Origin: Lewinella sp. IMCC34183
GTDB taxonomy: Bacteria; Bacteroidota; Bacteroidia; Chitinophagales; Saprospiraceae
DNA length: 64,000 bases
Direction of reading: 5' to 3'
Assembly (NCBI RefSeq): GCF_003390915.1
Contig: NZ_QMEM01000013.1
Location: 38,158 to 102,157, forward strand
The position numbers and the translations under genes are program-made. Below are positions 17,256 to 25,599 of this stretch, one piece after another. Under the pieces are notes generated by a model. That model had not been told where the DNA came from, searched no databases, and saw only the letters and a list, made by a program, of their open reading frames with translations. Position 1 is the stretch's first letter, and the number at the start of each line of letters is the position of its first letter.

Positions 17256-18578
17256 ATGCGCTTGCGTTTGCTCCTGCCCCTGCTGCTGCTGGCAGCCTCC
17301 GCCCCGGCCCAGCGCGCCCTCAAAGACTCCATCCGCTCCGTCCTCGAGGAAGGGATCGCCGCGGGGGCCTTCCCCGGGGCCCAGGTACTCGTCTGGCACC
17401 ACGGCGAACCCCTGCTGCACGTCACCAGCGGCTACCACACCTACGAAAACCTGCGTCCGACGCGCGCCGACGACGTTTACGACCTCGCCTCGATCACCAA
17501 GACCGCCTCCGGCCTCCTGGTGCTGATGCAGCAGTACGGCGAGGGGCGGCTGCGCCTCGATGCCCCCCTCGGCCTCCTCTTCCGGGAGCTCAAGCAGACC
17601 AATAAACAAAGCATCCCCCTGCGCTCCGCGCTCGCCCACCGCGCCGGACTGCTGTCGTGGGTACCCTACTGGCAGTCTACCCTGCGCGCTAACGCCCGCT
17701 ACCCCTGGCAGGACGGTTGGTCGTCAGCGCTGACCAACGACTACCGCTTCCGCAACCATACGATCCGGCGCGACAGCTCGGCCCGCTACCCTATCCGCCT
17801 GACCGACGATATGTGGCTCTACCGCAACTACCGCAAGCGGGGCATCGGCCGCGCCATCCGCAAATCGCCGGTCAAGCCCCCCGGCGAGTACGTCTACTCC
17901 GGACTGCTGTTCTACCTGCTGCCCGCCTACGTGGAGCGCACTACCGGACAGGACTACCGCACCTACCTGCGGGAAAACTTCTACGACCCGCTCGGCGCCA
18001 CCACGCTCGGATACCGCCCCCTGGACCGGGGCATCCCCCTCGACCGCATCGTGCCCACCGAGGTGGATACCTTCTTCCGGATGGACACCCTCCACGGCGT
18101 GGTGCACGACGAGGGAGCAGCCATGATGGACGGGGTCAGCGGCAACGCCGGCCTCTTCTCCTCCGCCGAGGACCTGGCCAAGCTCTACCAGATGCTGCTC
18201 AACGGCGGGGAATACGCGGGCCGTCGCTACATCGCGGAGAAGGCCGTGCGGGAGTTCACCCGCTACCAGTACCCCGAGGAAGGGAGCCGCCGCGGCCTGG
18301 GCTTTGACAAGCCCCTGCTGGAATACGACGCGGCGAGCAGCTCCGTAGCCAAGGACGCCTCGCCGGCCAGCTTCGGGCACAGCGGATACACCGGTACATT
18401 CGTGTGGGCCGATCCCGAGTACGATCTGCTCTATGTCTTCCTCAGCAACCGGGTGCACCCCAGCCGCGACAGCCGGGCGATCTACGAACTTTCCATCCGA
18501 CCCCGGATCCAGGAAATGATCTACTCCTTTATAAAGCGGAATGACGGGGCTCCCGAGGCGCGCGACAGCCGCAGGTAG
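17256..18578 (+). CDS. class C beta-lactamase-like serine hydrolase
   Basis: A 440-residue exported enzyme of the serine beta-lactamase/DD-peptidase fold. The ATG at 17256 gives the signal peptide MRLRLLLPLLLLAASAPAQ. The catalytic SxxK is SITK at residues 79-82. The second motif is YVYSG (Y-x-S rather than the usual Y-x-N) and the third is HSG in FGHSGYTGT. Family members are peptidoglycan carboxypeptidases, esterases or amidases; the substrate cannot be chosen here. The last 58 nt overlap the convergent lamin-tail gene, so the C-terminal tail (NDGAPEARDSRR) is encoded opposite that gene's sorting domain. No terminator is visible between the two. Confidence 0.88.
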   Translation: MRLRLLLPLLLLAASAPAQRALKDSIRSVLEEGIAAGAFPGAQVLVWHHGEPLLHVTSGYHTYENLRPTRADDVYDLASITKTASGLLVLMQQYGEGRLRLDAPLGLLFRELKQTNKQSIPLRSALAHRAGLLSWVPYWQSTLRANARYPWQDGWSSALTNDYRFRNHTIRRDSSARYPIRLTDDMWLYRNYRKRGIGRAIRKSPVKPPGEYVYSGLLFYLLPAYVERTTGQDYRTYLRENFYDPLGATTLGYRPLDRGIPLDRIVPTEVDTFFRMDTLHGVVHDEGAAMMDGVSGNAGLFSSAEDLAKLYQMLLNGGEYAGRRYIAEKAVREFTRYQYPEEGSRRGLGFDKPLLEYDAASSSVAKDASPASFGHSGYTGTFVWADPEYDLLYVFLSNRVHPSRDSRAIYELSIRPRIQEMIYSFIKRNDGAPEARDSRR

Positions 18579-20386
18579 TACACGCCCGCGGGCAGGTCGC
18601 GCAGGTTGGCCTCGGCACCGGTGAACCGGCGAACGAGCCGCCCGTCGGCCCGGAATACCGTGACCTGCTCGGTGGCGGCTACCTCTCCGGACAAGTGCAG
18701 CTTACCGACCACCGGATTCGGATACACGCGTACGTCACCGCTGTCGGTCCGCACCAGGACGGGCCCGTACACCGTTTCGCGACCATCCACGTCCACCTGC
18801 CGCAGGCGGTACAGGTTCTGCCCCGGGAAGGGCGTATAGTCCACGTAGCTATACCGGCCGTTCCCCGCCGGCACTTCCCCGAAGGGAGTAAAGGTCCGCC
18901 CCGCCTTGCTGCGCTCGATGACAAAGCGGTCGTTGTGCCGTTCCGCGTCCGTAGCCCAGTCGAGGCGTACCGCGTCGTGCAGGGAGGTGGCGGTGAAGAA
19001 CCGCAACTCGACCGGCAGGGCCGCGGCCGTCTGGCAGGCCGTGGAGCGATTGCCGTCGACCTCGGTGTGGGGTTGGTAGCCGCCGGCCAAATTGCCGTCG
19101 GGCGAAAGGACCAGCGACGCGCCGGCCGGCGCATCGGCAAAATCGGCCTGGGCTACGACGCGTCCGGAGGCGGTCCGCAACGTCACCGTTTCCGGGCTGT
19201 CGTTGTTCAGCCCCAGGAAACCCCGGGCGACGCCGTAGGTGCAGCCGCCCCCAAGCCCTTCGCCCTCCGTGGCTAGAATACTGTAGGTGGCCCCGGGCGC
19301 AAGCAGCGTACCCTCCGGGAAGGTGAAGCGGGCACCGGAGTTAGAGCCGTCGTGCAGGGTGTGGCGGGAGAGATCGTAGGCGGTGGCGCCTACGTTGTAG
19401 AGTTCTACGAATTCGTCCCCGGCGTCCACCCTGCCGTCTCCGTTGATGTCTTCCCCGGGGTCGGCGAGCACCTCGTTGATGACCACGCTGCCGGGGGCGC
19501 ACTGGGCAGTGGGGATCTCCAGCGGCACGGTCAGGTCGCAGGCGCCGCCGCGTACCTGTAAGGTATAGAACCCTCCTTCGGTCAGGCCCGTCGCCGTGAT
19601 CGTGCCCCCGGCGACGGCGCCCGGATCGTCGCCCCCCACCACGCCTTCGCTGCAGTAGACGCGGGCGCCGGCTTCGGCCCCGGTGTAGGGTAGGCTGAGC
19701 CGCAGCAGGTCGGGCCCGTCGGTAAATTCGCTGCAGTGCAGGACGGGTTTGCCGAGGCGGATGCCGCACACGGGCCGGCAGTTGCCATCGTCGCCGGTGG
19801 CCAGCAACTGCACGTCGTCGACGCCCGCTACGTCATCGCCGTTCTGCTCGAAGAAGAGCGAGAGCCGGGCCGTCTCGGCGGTACCGGGGATGGCCACGGT
19901 ATCGTACACCCACCCCGACGTGGAGACCCCGCCTCCGTTCTTGCCATCTATAAGGATAACCTCTTCCGTGGGGAAACCGTCGAGGTACAATACGTACCCG
20001 AAGTCGTCTCCGCCATCGTAGCCCTGCACGTTGTAGGCAAAGACAAAACGGGCGCTGGTCAGGTGGCAGATCGTATCGGCGCTGAAGTCGAGCGTACTGC
20101 GCGACGTACCGGACATCGCGTTCTCCACGTCGCGGGCCACCCAAAAGTGGGTGCCGTGGGCCGCCGTATCGATACCGCCGCAGCGTTCTACGACGTTCCA
20201 GGTGGGCAGACCGCCGCCGCCGTAGGGCGCGGTCGTCGATGCATAGGGCAGCGAGGCGTCGGTCGTGGATTCAAAGCTCTGACGGGGCGGCGTGCCCTGG
20301 GCGCGGGCGCAGGTGCCGTGCAAAAGGGTGAGGAGCAGGGCCAAGAGGCTGGCGTAAATGGAAGTTTGCATTACTTTTTTCCGCAT
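18521..20386 (-). CDS. T9SS-exported lamin-tail-domain protein
   Basis: A 621-residue secreted protein. The ATG at 20386 gives MRKKVMQTSIYASLLALLLT and a cleavage site after CARA; 20371 is an alternative start. Residues about 25-200 look like a beta-sandwich with DLDFSADT-like strands. A lamin tail domain at about 305-440 begins SVVINEVLADPGEDINGDG. Residues 455-530 form a fibronectin-like linker (LPVELRFFTATSLHDAVRLDW), and the C-terminal 80 residues are a type A T9SS sorting domain (VRVYPNPVVGKLHLSG, ending FRFIKE). It should cross the outer membrane by T9SS and be anchored or released. The function of the body is unknown. It overlaps the serine hydrolase gene by 58 nt. Confidence 0.87.
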   Translation of the reverse strand: MRKKVMQTSIYASLLALLLTLLHGTCARAQGTPPRQSFESTTDASLPYASTTAPYGGGGLPTWNVVERCGGIDTAAHGTHFWVARDVENAMSGTSRSTLDFSADTICHLTSARFVFAYNVQGYDGGDDFGYVLYLDGFPTEEVILIDGKNGGGVSTSGWVYDTVAIPGTAETARLSLFFEQNGDDVAGVDDVQLLATGDDGNCRPVCGIRLGKPVLHCSEFTDGPDLLRLSLPYTGAEAGARVYCSEGVVGGDDPGAVAGGTITATGLTEGGFYTLQVRGGACDLTVPLEIPTAQCAPGSVVINEVLADPGEDINGDGRVDAGDEFVELYNVGATAYDLSRHTLHDGSNSGARFTFPEGTLLAPGATYSILATEGEGLGGGCTYGVARGFLGLNNDSPETVTLRTASGRVVAQADFADAPAGASLVLSPDGNLAGGYQPHTEVDGNRSTACQTAAALPVELRFFTATSLHDAVRLDWATDAERHNDRFVIERSKAGRTFTPFGEVPAGNGRYSYVDYTPFPGQNLYRLRQVDVDGRETVYGPVLVRTDSGDVRVYPNPVVGKLHLSGEVAATEQVTVFRADGRLVRRFTGAEANLRDLPAGVYYLRLSRASGAPSFRFIKE

Positions 20387-20398
20387 AGGTAGCGGGTG

Positions 20399-20421
20399 CC
20401 AGTCCACGTGGGGTGGACTGG
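20399..20421. promoter_or_regulatory. 9-bp inverted repeat, possible operator
   Basis: CCAGTCCAC at 20399-20407 and GTGGACTGG at 20413-20421 are perfect complements around a 5-nt spacer. They lie in the 62-bp space between the divergent lamin-tail and cca genes, 10 nt before the cca -7 box. No U run follows on either strand, so a protein-binding site is more likely than a terminator. Confidence 0.45.
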
Positions 20422-20431
20422 TGTTAAATCT

Positions 20432-20439
20432 TATCTTTG
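20432..20439 (+). promoter_or_regulatory. -7 box of cca
   Basis: TATCTTTG, a perfect match, 9 nt before the ATG at 20449, so the 5' leader would be about 5 nt. An in-frame TTG at 20437 lies inside this box and cannot be the start. Confidence 0.6.
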
Positions 20440-20448
20440 CGCGTTGAT

Positions 20449-21867
20449 ATGATATTTCAGATCCGGGAAGACGAGCGTAAGATTTTCGAAGTGATCGGCC
20501 GGTCGGCCGCCGATCTGGGCTACCCCACCTATGTGGTCGGGGGCTACGTCCGCGACCGGCTGCTGGCGCGCCCCAGTAAGGACCTCGACATTGTCTGCGT
20601 GGGCAGCGGCATCGACCTGGCCCGCCGCGTGGGCGAGAACCTACACCCCCGCAGCCGGGTCACCGTCTACAAGCGCTTCGGCACCGCCGCCCTGAAGCAC
20701 CGCGACCTGGAAATAGAGTTCGTGGGGGCCCGCAAGGAGAGCTACCGCTCCGATAGCCGCAAGCCCACCGTCGAGTCCGGCTCCCTGGCCGACGACCAGA
20801 ACCGCCGCGACTTTACCATCAACGCCCTGGCGATCAGCCTCAACGAGCACGACTACGGCTCCATCATCGATCCCTTCAACGGGCTGGAGGACTTGGAGGC
20901 CAAGCGGATCGTGACCCCGCTCGAGCCCGGCAAGACCTTCAGTGACGATCCCCTGCGAATGCTGCGGGCCATCCGCTTCGCTACCCAACTGGGCTTCCGG
21001 ATCGACCCCATCACCTTCCGCGCCATCAAGGAGCACCGCGAGCGCATCAAGATCATCAGCTGGGAACGCATCGCGACGGAGCTCAACAAGATCCTCCTAG
21101 CGTCCCAGCCAAGCGTCGGCCTCCGGTTGCTGGACGAAAGCGGATTGTTGCAGTACATCCTGCCCGAGCTGGCGGCCCTGCGGGGCGTGGAGAGCCGCAA
21201 CGGCCGCAAGCACAAGGACAACTTTATCCATACCACCAAAGTGGTAGATAACCTGGCCGACCGCAGCCCGGATTTGTGGCTGCGCTGGGCCGCCCTGCTG
21301 CACGATATCGGTAAGGCGAAAACCAAGCGTTGGGAAGAGGGGGTCGGCTGGACCTTCCACGCCCACGACGCCGTCGGGGAACGCATGGTACCGAAGATCT
21401 TCCGCCGCCTCCGTCTGCCCAACGACCGGCTGAAGTACGTGCAGAAACTCGTAGCCCTGCACCAGCGCCCCATCTCCCTCACCCAGGAAGAGATCAGCGA
21501 CTCGGCCGTACGCCGTATTCTTTACGATGCGGGCGACGACATCGACGACCTGATGACCCTTTGCGAAAGCGACATCACCAGCAAGAACCCCCAAAAGGTG
21601 CGTCGTTACCTGACCAACTACGAAGGGCTGCGCGAGCGCATGAAGGAGATCGAGGAAAAGGACCACCTCCGCAACTGGCAGCCTCCCATTTCCGGCGAAC
21701 TGATCATGGAAACGTTCGGCATTCCGCCGAGCCGCGAGGTGGGTACTATAAAGGATGCGGTCCGCGAAGCGATCCTCGACGGAGACATTCCGAACGAGTA
21801 CGAAGCCGCCTACCGCAAGATGGTAGAGGCCGCCGCAAAACTGTCCCTGCAACCCGTCGCCGGATAG
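20449..21867 (+). CDS. cca: CCA tRNA nucleotidyltransferase with HD domain
   Basis: A 472-residue enzyme that builds or repairs the CCA end of tRNAs. The N-terminal polymerase-beta-type domain has VVGGYVRDRLL and KDLDIVCVG (the metal-binding DxD). DDQNRRDFTINAL and DDPLRMLRAIRFATQLGF follow. An HD phosphohydrolase domain shows LLHDIGKAKTK near residue 285. Class II CCA enzymes with a C-terminal HD domain are usual in Bacteroidota. The closely related poly(A) polymerase PcnB cannot be fully excluded, but the HD domain favours CCA addition. It is transcribed from its own promoter. Confidence 0.92.
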   Translation: MIFQIREDERKIFEVIGRSAADLGYPTYVVGGYVRDRLLARPSKDLDIVCVGSGIDLARRVGENLHPRSRVTVYKRFGTAALKHRDLEIEFVGARKESYRSDSRKPTVESGSLADDQNRRDFTINALAISLNEHDYGSIIDPFNGLEDLEAKRIVTPLEPGKTFSDDPLRMLRAIRFATQLGFRIDPITFRAIKEHRERIKIISWERIATELNKILLASQPSVGLRLLDESGLLQYILPELAALRGVESRNGRKHKDNFIHTTKVVDNLADRSPDLWLRWAALLHDIGKAKTKRWEEGVGWTFHAHDAVGERMVPKIFRRLRLPNDRLKYVQKLVALHQRPISLTQEEISDSAVRRILYDAGDDIDDLMTLCESDITSKNPQKVRRYLTNYEGLRERMKEIEEKDHLRNWQPPISGELIMETFGIPPSREVGTIKDAVREAILDGDIPNEYEAAYRKMVEAAAKLSLQPVAG

Positions 21868-21905
21868 CGCTCATTAAGCCGATTTTAACTAAAATTATGC
21901 CCCCC

Positions 21906-21923
21906 ACCCCACGATCGTGGGGT
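21906..21923. repeat. 18-nt perfect palindrome
   Basis: ACCCCACGATCGTGGGGT reads the same on both strands. It lies 39 nt after the cca stop and 23 nt before the sRNA -7 box. No U run follows. It could be a weak terminator of cca or a binding site near the -33 region of the sRNA promoter. Confidence 0.5.
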
Positions 21924-21945
21924 GCTGCCCCCTCCCCCCTCCCCC

Positions 21946-21953
21946 TATCTTTG
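21946..21953 (+). promoter_or_regulatory. -7 box of the candidate small RNA
   Basis: TATCTTTG, a perfect TAnnTTTG match. With the usual spacing, transcription would begin near 21957-21959. Confidence 0.6.
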
Positions 21954-21957
21954 ACTT

Positions 21958-22164
21958 ATCGAAAGGGACGGTGCAACGTCCTATCGAGTTTTTCCAAAAA
22001 GCGTGTTCACTTTTCTGGCGCCCGGGATTGTTGGTTTTCCCACCGCCACGTTTTGAAGGTTTGTATTATAATCCCTGCGGCTCGGCCGCACTAAATTCCA
22101 GTTATTTCGGTAGTCTGAAAGCTACACTTGAGGTCCGTACGAAAGTACGGACCTTTCTTTTTTT
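21958..22164 (+). ncRNA. candidate structured small RNA, about 207 nt
   Basis: The space after cca holds no reading frame but has a perfect -7 box at its left end and a near-ideal intrinsic terminator at its right end. Several self-complementary stretches lie between. GGACG/CGTCC flanks a GTGCAA loop near 21965-21980. A longer hairpin at about 21998-22056 contains TGGCG/CGCCA and GGG/CCC. GCGGC/GCCGC surrounds TCG near 22077-22089, and GTAG/CTAC follows near 22110-22125. Length and single-gene layout fit a 6S-type regulator, but I could not show the closing stem and central bubble of 6S RNA. Treat it as an unassigned sRNA. Its 3' end is antisense to the end of the mannosyltransferase gene. 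Confidence 0.55.
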
Positions 22165-23459
22165 ATCCACCCCCGCTCCAGCAAAAAATACACGCCTACC
22201 AGCGCGTATTCCGCGCCGACCAGCCAGAGGTTCTCAGTATAGGGCACCACAGTATAGCTGGTGTAGGTCAGCATGATCAGGTACGACCACAGCAGGGGGA
22301 ACCGCCAGGGGGTGAAGCAACACAGCACCACCGGCACCGTCAGGTACCAGGGATGGACGGTGGTGGCGCAGAGCAAATACAGCACAAAGGCCGCCAGCCA
22401 GCCCCCCGGCAGCGAACGCCAGTCGGTACGGCGGTCCGCCAGGGCGACGATAAAGATCACGCCCGCCGCCAGACGGGCGAGCAGCGGGCCGAAACGGGCG
22501 ATCTGGTTCCACCCCAGCTCGTGGTAGCCGTAGCTTCGCAGCAGGTAGTAGAGGCTGGCGTTAAATTCAAATTTCCGGAAGTACAGGTCCAGGCTGTTGC
22601 CGAAGCCGCTCAGAAAGCCGCTCCCGATCAGCAGCGGTACGAACAGTAGCCCCAACCCCGCCCCCAGATATAGGAAAAAGGTCCAGAAGGGCCTCCCCCA
22701 CAATCGCCGTAACAGAAACGGCAGCAACATGAGTGGCAACAACTTGCTCCCGACCGAGAGAGCCATCGCACCCGCGGCCCCGCCGTACCGGCTGCGCGTG
22801 AGCAGGTACAGGGACAGGAGCAGAAAGGCCACCATCGCCCCCTCGAAGTGCAGGTTGCCCACGATCTCCACCAGGATGAGGGGATTGAGATAGTACAGCA
22901 ACAGTCGCCCGCGCGGCAGGCCGAAGCCCGCCAGTAATCGCAGCAATAGCCACAGGGTAGCCAGTTCGGTCAGCAGCAGGAACAGCTTCATGACCACCGC
23001 CGCCCCGTACCAGCTGTGGGGGCTCACCATTACCGCCACCGCGAATACCGCCTGGGCGACCGGGGGATACACGGAATGGTACGCCTGCGAATTCAGCCGC
23101 TCGAATAACCGGGCGTCGTTGCCCCCGGGGCCCGTGCCGGTGGCGGAGTAATAAGCAGGCGGATGCACAAATGGGTTTTCTCCGGCCGCCACCAGGTGGC
23201 CGTCCCAGACAAAGCGGTATACGTCGTCGCTGAGGCGCGGAAACGCAAAGACCAGTACGATCCGCAACAGGACGCCCAGGCCGATCCAGTACCGGAGCCC
23301 GCGAAGCGTCGGGCGGTAGACGCACAGCAGGTAGCCGGCGAAGGCGGTGGTGAAGGCGGCAAACAGCGGCCAGAAGCCGGTACGATCTACCGCAAAGCCC
23401 AGGTAGAGCACGCCGGCCGAGAGCAGGAGCCCGCCGGCTGCACCGCGGGCCAGGCTCAC
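22122..23459 (-). CDS. polytopic GT-C-like mannosyltransferase family protein
   Basis: A 445-residue integral membrane protein with about ten or more helices. PRLSDDVYRFVWDGHLVAAGENPF near residue 75 carries the acidic DD motif of the first outer loop seen in GT-C glycosyltransferases. NPFVHPP and the later VHPWYL segment are typical of the DUF2029/GT87 mannosyltransferase group. Such enzymes take a sugar from a polyprenyl phosphate donor outside the inner membrane. The donor and acceptor here are unknown. The ATG overlaps the stop of the upstream FAD enzyme by 4 nt (ATGA), giving translational coupling. The last 43 nt overlap the sRNA terminator on the other strand. Confidence 0.78.
   Translation of the reverse strand: MSLARGAAGGLLLSAGVLYLGFAVDRTGFWPLFAAFTTAFAGYLLCVYRPTLRGLRYWIGLGVLLRIVLVFAFPRLSDDVYRFVWDGHLVAAGENPFVHPPAYYSATGTGPGGNDARLFERLNSQAYHSVYPPVAQAVFAVAVMVSPHSWYGAAVVMKLFLLLTELATLWLLLRLLAGFGLPRGRLLLYYLNPLILVEIVGNLHFEGAMVAFLLLSLYLLTRSRYGGAAGAMALSVGSKLLPLMLLPFLLRRLWGRPFWTFFLYLGAGLGLLFVPLLIGSGFLSGFGNSLDLYFRKFEFNASLYYLLRSYGYHELGWNQIARFGPLLARLAAGVIFIVALADRRTDWRSLPGGWLAAFVLYLLCATTVHPWYLTVPVVLCCFTPWRFPLLWSYLIMLTYTSYTVVPYTENLWLVGAEYALVGVYFLLERGWIKKERSVLSYGPQV
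22132..22164 (+). terminator. intrinsic terminator of the candidate sRNA
   Basis: Nine-bp perfect arms at 22132-22140 and 22145-22153 (GGTCCGTAC and GTACGGACC) close a GAAA tetraloop. They are followed by TTTCTTTTTTT at 22154-22164. It is directional for the plus strand, and it lies inside the last codons of the minus-strand gene. Confidence 0.85.
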
Positions 23460-25030
23460 TTTTGGAGCACCTTGGCGGCTACGGCCCGCGCCACGTTCTG
23501 CCCGTCCATGGCGGCGCTGAGGATGCCACCCGCGAAGCCGGCCCCCTCCCCGCAGGGAAAGAGCGAAGCCGCCTGGGGGTGCTGGAGGGACTTGCGGTCG
23601 CGGGGAATGCGCACGGGCGAGGAGGTACGGCTTTCGGTACCGATCACGTTGGCCTCCTCCGTATAGTATCCCTTCATCTTGCGGCCGAACACCCGGACCC
23701 CCTCCTGCAGCCGGCTGTAGATACCTGCGGGCAGCAGCTCGTGCAGAGGGGCGGCGTGCAGCCCCGGAATGTAGCTCGTGGCGGGAAGGTCACGCGATAC
23801 CTTGCCACTGGCAAAATCGGGCAGGCGCTGGGCCGGTGCCCGTTGGCTGCCGTCGCCGCTGGCAAACATGGCCCGCTCGACTGCCTGCTGGAAGGCAAGG
23901 CCGGCAAATACCCCGTGCTCGGCGTAGGGGGCCAGGTCCTCGGTCTCCACGGCGACTACGGTACCGGAATTGGCGTACGGGCTGTCGCGGCGTGAGAGGC
24001 TCATTCCGTTGACTACAATCTCGCCCGGAGCGGTAGCGGCGGGCACTACGAGCCCCCCCGGACACATGCAAAAACTGAAGACCCCCCGCTCGGCCACCTG
24101 GGCTACCAGCTTGTAGCTGCTGGCGGGCAGGTTCTCTTCCCGCTCCGCCCGTCCGTACTGGATACGGTCGATCAGGGGCTGGGGGTGTTCGATGCGTACC
24201 CCGAGGGCGAAGGGTTTGGCCTCGATGCGCAGGCCCCGTTCGTGCAGCAGGTAGTAGATGTCCCGGGCGGAGTGTCCGGTGGCCAGTACGTAGGCTGCGG
24301 CGGGCAATCGGTACGTACTTCCCTCGGGATCCGTGATGATGAGCGCCTCCAGGTCCTCACCGTATTCCAGGTCGGTTACGCGATGGCCGAAGCGGATCTC
24401 CCCACCGTGGTCGAGGATCGTCTGTCGCAGGTTGGCCACTACACCCGGTAGTTTGTTGGAGCCGATGTGCGGGTGGGCGTCGATGAGGATGTCCGGCTGC
24501 GCCCCGTGGGCCACCAGTGCCTGGAGCGCCTTGAGGTAGTTGCCGCGCTTGAGGCTGCGGGTGTAGAGCTTGCCGTCGCTGTAGGTGCCGGCCCCGCCCT
24601 CGCCGAAGCAGTAGTTGCTGTCGGGGTCCACTTCACCGAACTGCTGGATTGCCCGTAGGCTCCGGCGCCGGGCCCGGACGTCACGGCCTCGCTCGATAAT
24701 GATGGGTCGCAGGCCGAGCTCGATCAGCTCCAGGGCGGCGAACATGCCCGCCGGCCCACATCCCACAACGACAACGGCGGGAGCGTCGGCCACGTCGCGC
24801 AATTGGAAGGAAGGGGGAGACTCCGGCGTCGGGTCTTCCCCGGGGCCGGTTACGTCGACCCGCAGGCGGTAGACGGGTCGGGCGCCGCGGGCGTCGATGC
24901 TCCGGCGGTTGACCACGATATCGGCAACGGCGGCATCGGTGAGGTTACCCTGTCGCAGCACGGCCCGTCGCAGGGCGTTCGCGTCGTTCAGGTCGGCGGG
25001 GGCAAGCTTGATCTCCAGGGTGGTCGGCAT
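23456..25030 (-). CDS. FAD-dependent oxidoreductase of the COG2509 type
   Basis: A 524-residue cytoplasmic flavoprotein. A family-specific N-terminal domain of about 80 residues precedes the dinucleotide-binding motif VVVVGCGPAGMFAALELIELG, then the ERG acidic end. CFGEGGAGTYSDGKLYTR and FCMCPGGLVVPA are characteristic of the uncharacterised FAD-dependent dehydrogenase group. The C-terminal GEGAGFAGGILSAAMDG closes the FAD site. The reaction is unknown. A -7 box TACCTTTG ends 5 nt before the ATG, so the transcript is predicted to be leaderless. The mannosyltransferase gene follows with a 4-nt overlap. Confidence 0.87.
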   Translation of the reverse strand: MPTTLEIKLAPADLNDANALRRAVLRQGNLTDAAVADIVVNRRSIDARGARPVYRLRVDVTGPGEDPTPESPPSFQLRDVADAPAVVVVGCGPAGMFAALELIELGLRPIIIERGRDVRARRRSLRAIQQFGEVDPDSNYCFGEGGAGTYSDGKLYTRSLKRGNYLKALQALVAHGAQPDILIDAHPHIGSNKLPGVVANLRQTILDHGGEIRFGHRVTDLEYGEDLEALIITDPEGSTYRLPAAAYVLATGHSARDIYYLLHERGLRIEAKPFALGVRIEHPQPLIDRIQYGRAEREENLPASSYKLVAQVAERGVFSFCMCPGGLVVPAATAPGEIVVNGMSLSRRDSPYANSGTVVAVETEDLAPYAEHGVFAGLAFQQAVERAMFASGDGSQRAPAQRLPDFASGKVSRDLPATSYIPGLHAAPLHELLPAGIYSRLQEGVRVFGRKMKGYYTEEANVIGTESRTSSPVRIPRDRKSLQHPQAASLFPCGEGAGFAGGILSAAMDGQNVARAVAAKVLQK

Positions 25031-25035
25031 CGGGG

Positions 25036-25043
25036 CAAAGGTA
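25036..25043 (-). promoter_or_regulatory. -7 box of the FAD enzyme gene
   Basis: TACCTTTG on the minus strand, a perfect match ending 5 nt before the ATG at 25030. It lies between that ATG and the stop of the gene upstream. Confidence 0.55.
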
Positions 25044-25063
25044 CGCCGCCCCGCCGGTCCGGA

Positions 25064-25483
25064 TTATTTGTGGGCGCGCGTATACTGTCGGTCGCCCGCG
25101 GGGCTGAAGTCCTCGGGCAGGTACACCACGATGGTGACCTCTTCGAAGGCACTGCCCTCGGTACCCTTGACCACCCGCCGGTTCTTGTCGAAACTGACGA
25201 GCTGCATCTGGTCACCGCTTACGGTGGGCTTGAGCACGTACCGCTTTTGCCGCAGGTAGAAGTCGAGGATGTCTTGCTTGACGTTCTTGATCTGTACGCT
25301 GGTCTCGATGAGCAGGTCGTCGCCGGGCCAGGAGCGGAACTCCAGCTGGTCCTTCGCATATACGTCGAAGGTGATCTCGTTGACGTCGTCAACGTCAACC
25401 GTCTTGTGGAAGATGTCCGCGGGATCCTGTGCAAAGGATACCGTGGTGCAGCCCAATAGGGCTAGCAGGAGAAGGTATTGCAT
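25064..25483 (-). CDS. small secreted protein, function unknown
   Basis: A 139-residue protein with the signal peptide MQYLLLLALLGCTTVSFAQ. The mature part is predicted to be beta-rich (EITFDVYAKDQLEFRSWPGD) and resembles the short adhesin-like beta-helix proteins that Bacteroidota export to the periplasm. No catalytic motif is visible. It lies 33 nt upstream of the FAD enzyme on the same strand, but that gene has its own -7 box. I cannot assign a function. Confidence 0.7.
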   Translation of the reverse strand: MQYLLLLALLGCTTVSFAQDPADIFHKTVDVDDVNEITFDVYAKDQLEFRSWPGDDLLIETSVQIKNVKQDILDFYLRQKRYVLKPTVSGDQMQLVSFDKNRRVVKGTEGSAFEEVTIVVYLPEDFSPAGDRQYTRAHK

Positions 25484-25599
25484 AAGGTAGTATTCCAGTA
25501 CAGTAACTAAAGCAAAAACGGCCGCAGGAGCTGGTTTGGTCTATCCCGAAAGGCCGATATAAAAGAAAATTCTATACGCGTTCCCGTAAAGATAGGGGA

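Noticed and set aside
18521..18578. Frameshift or misassembly explaining the overlap of the two convergent genes
   Set aside because: Both proteins end with family-like C-termini in intact frames; a true overlap is simpler.
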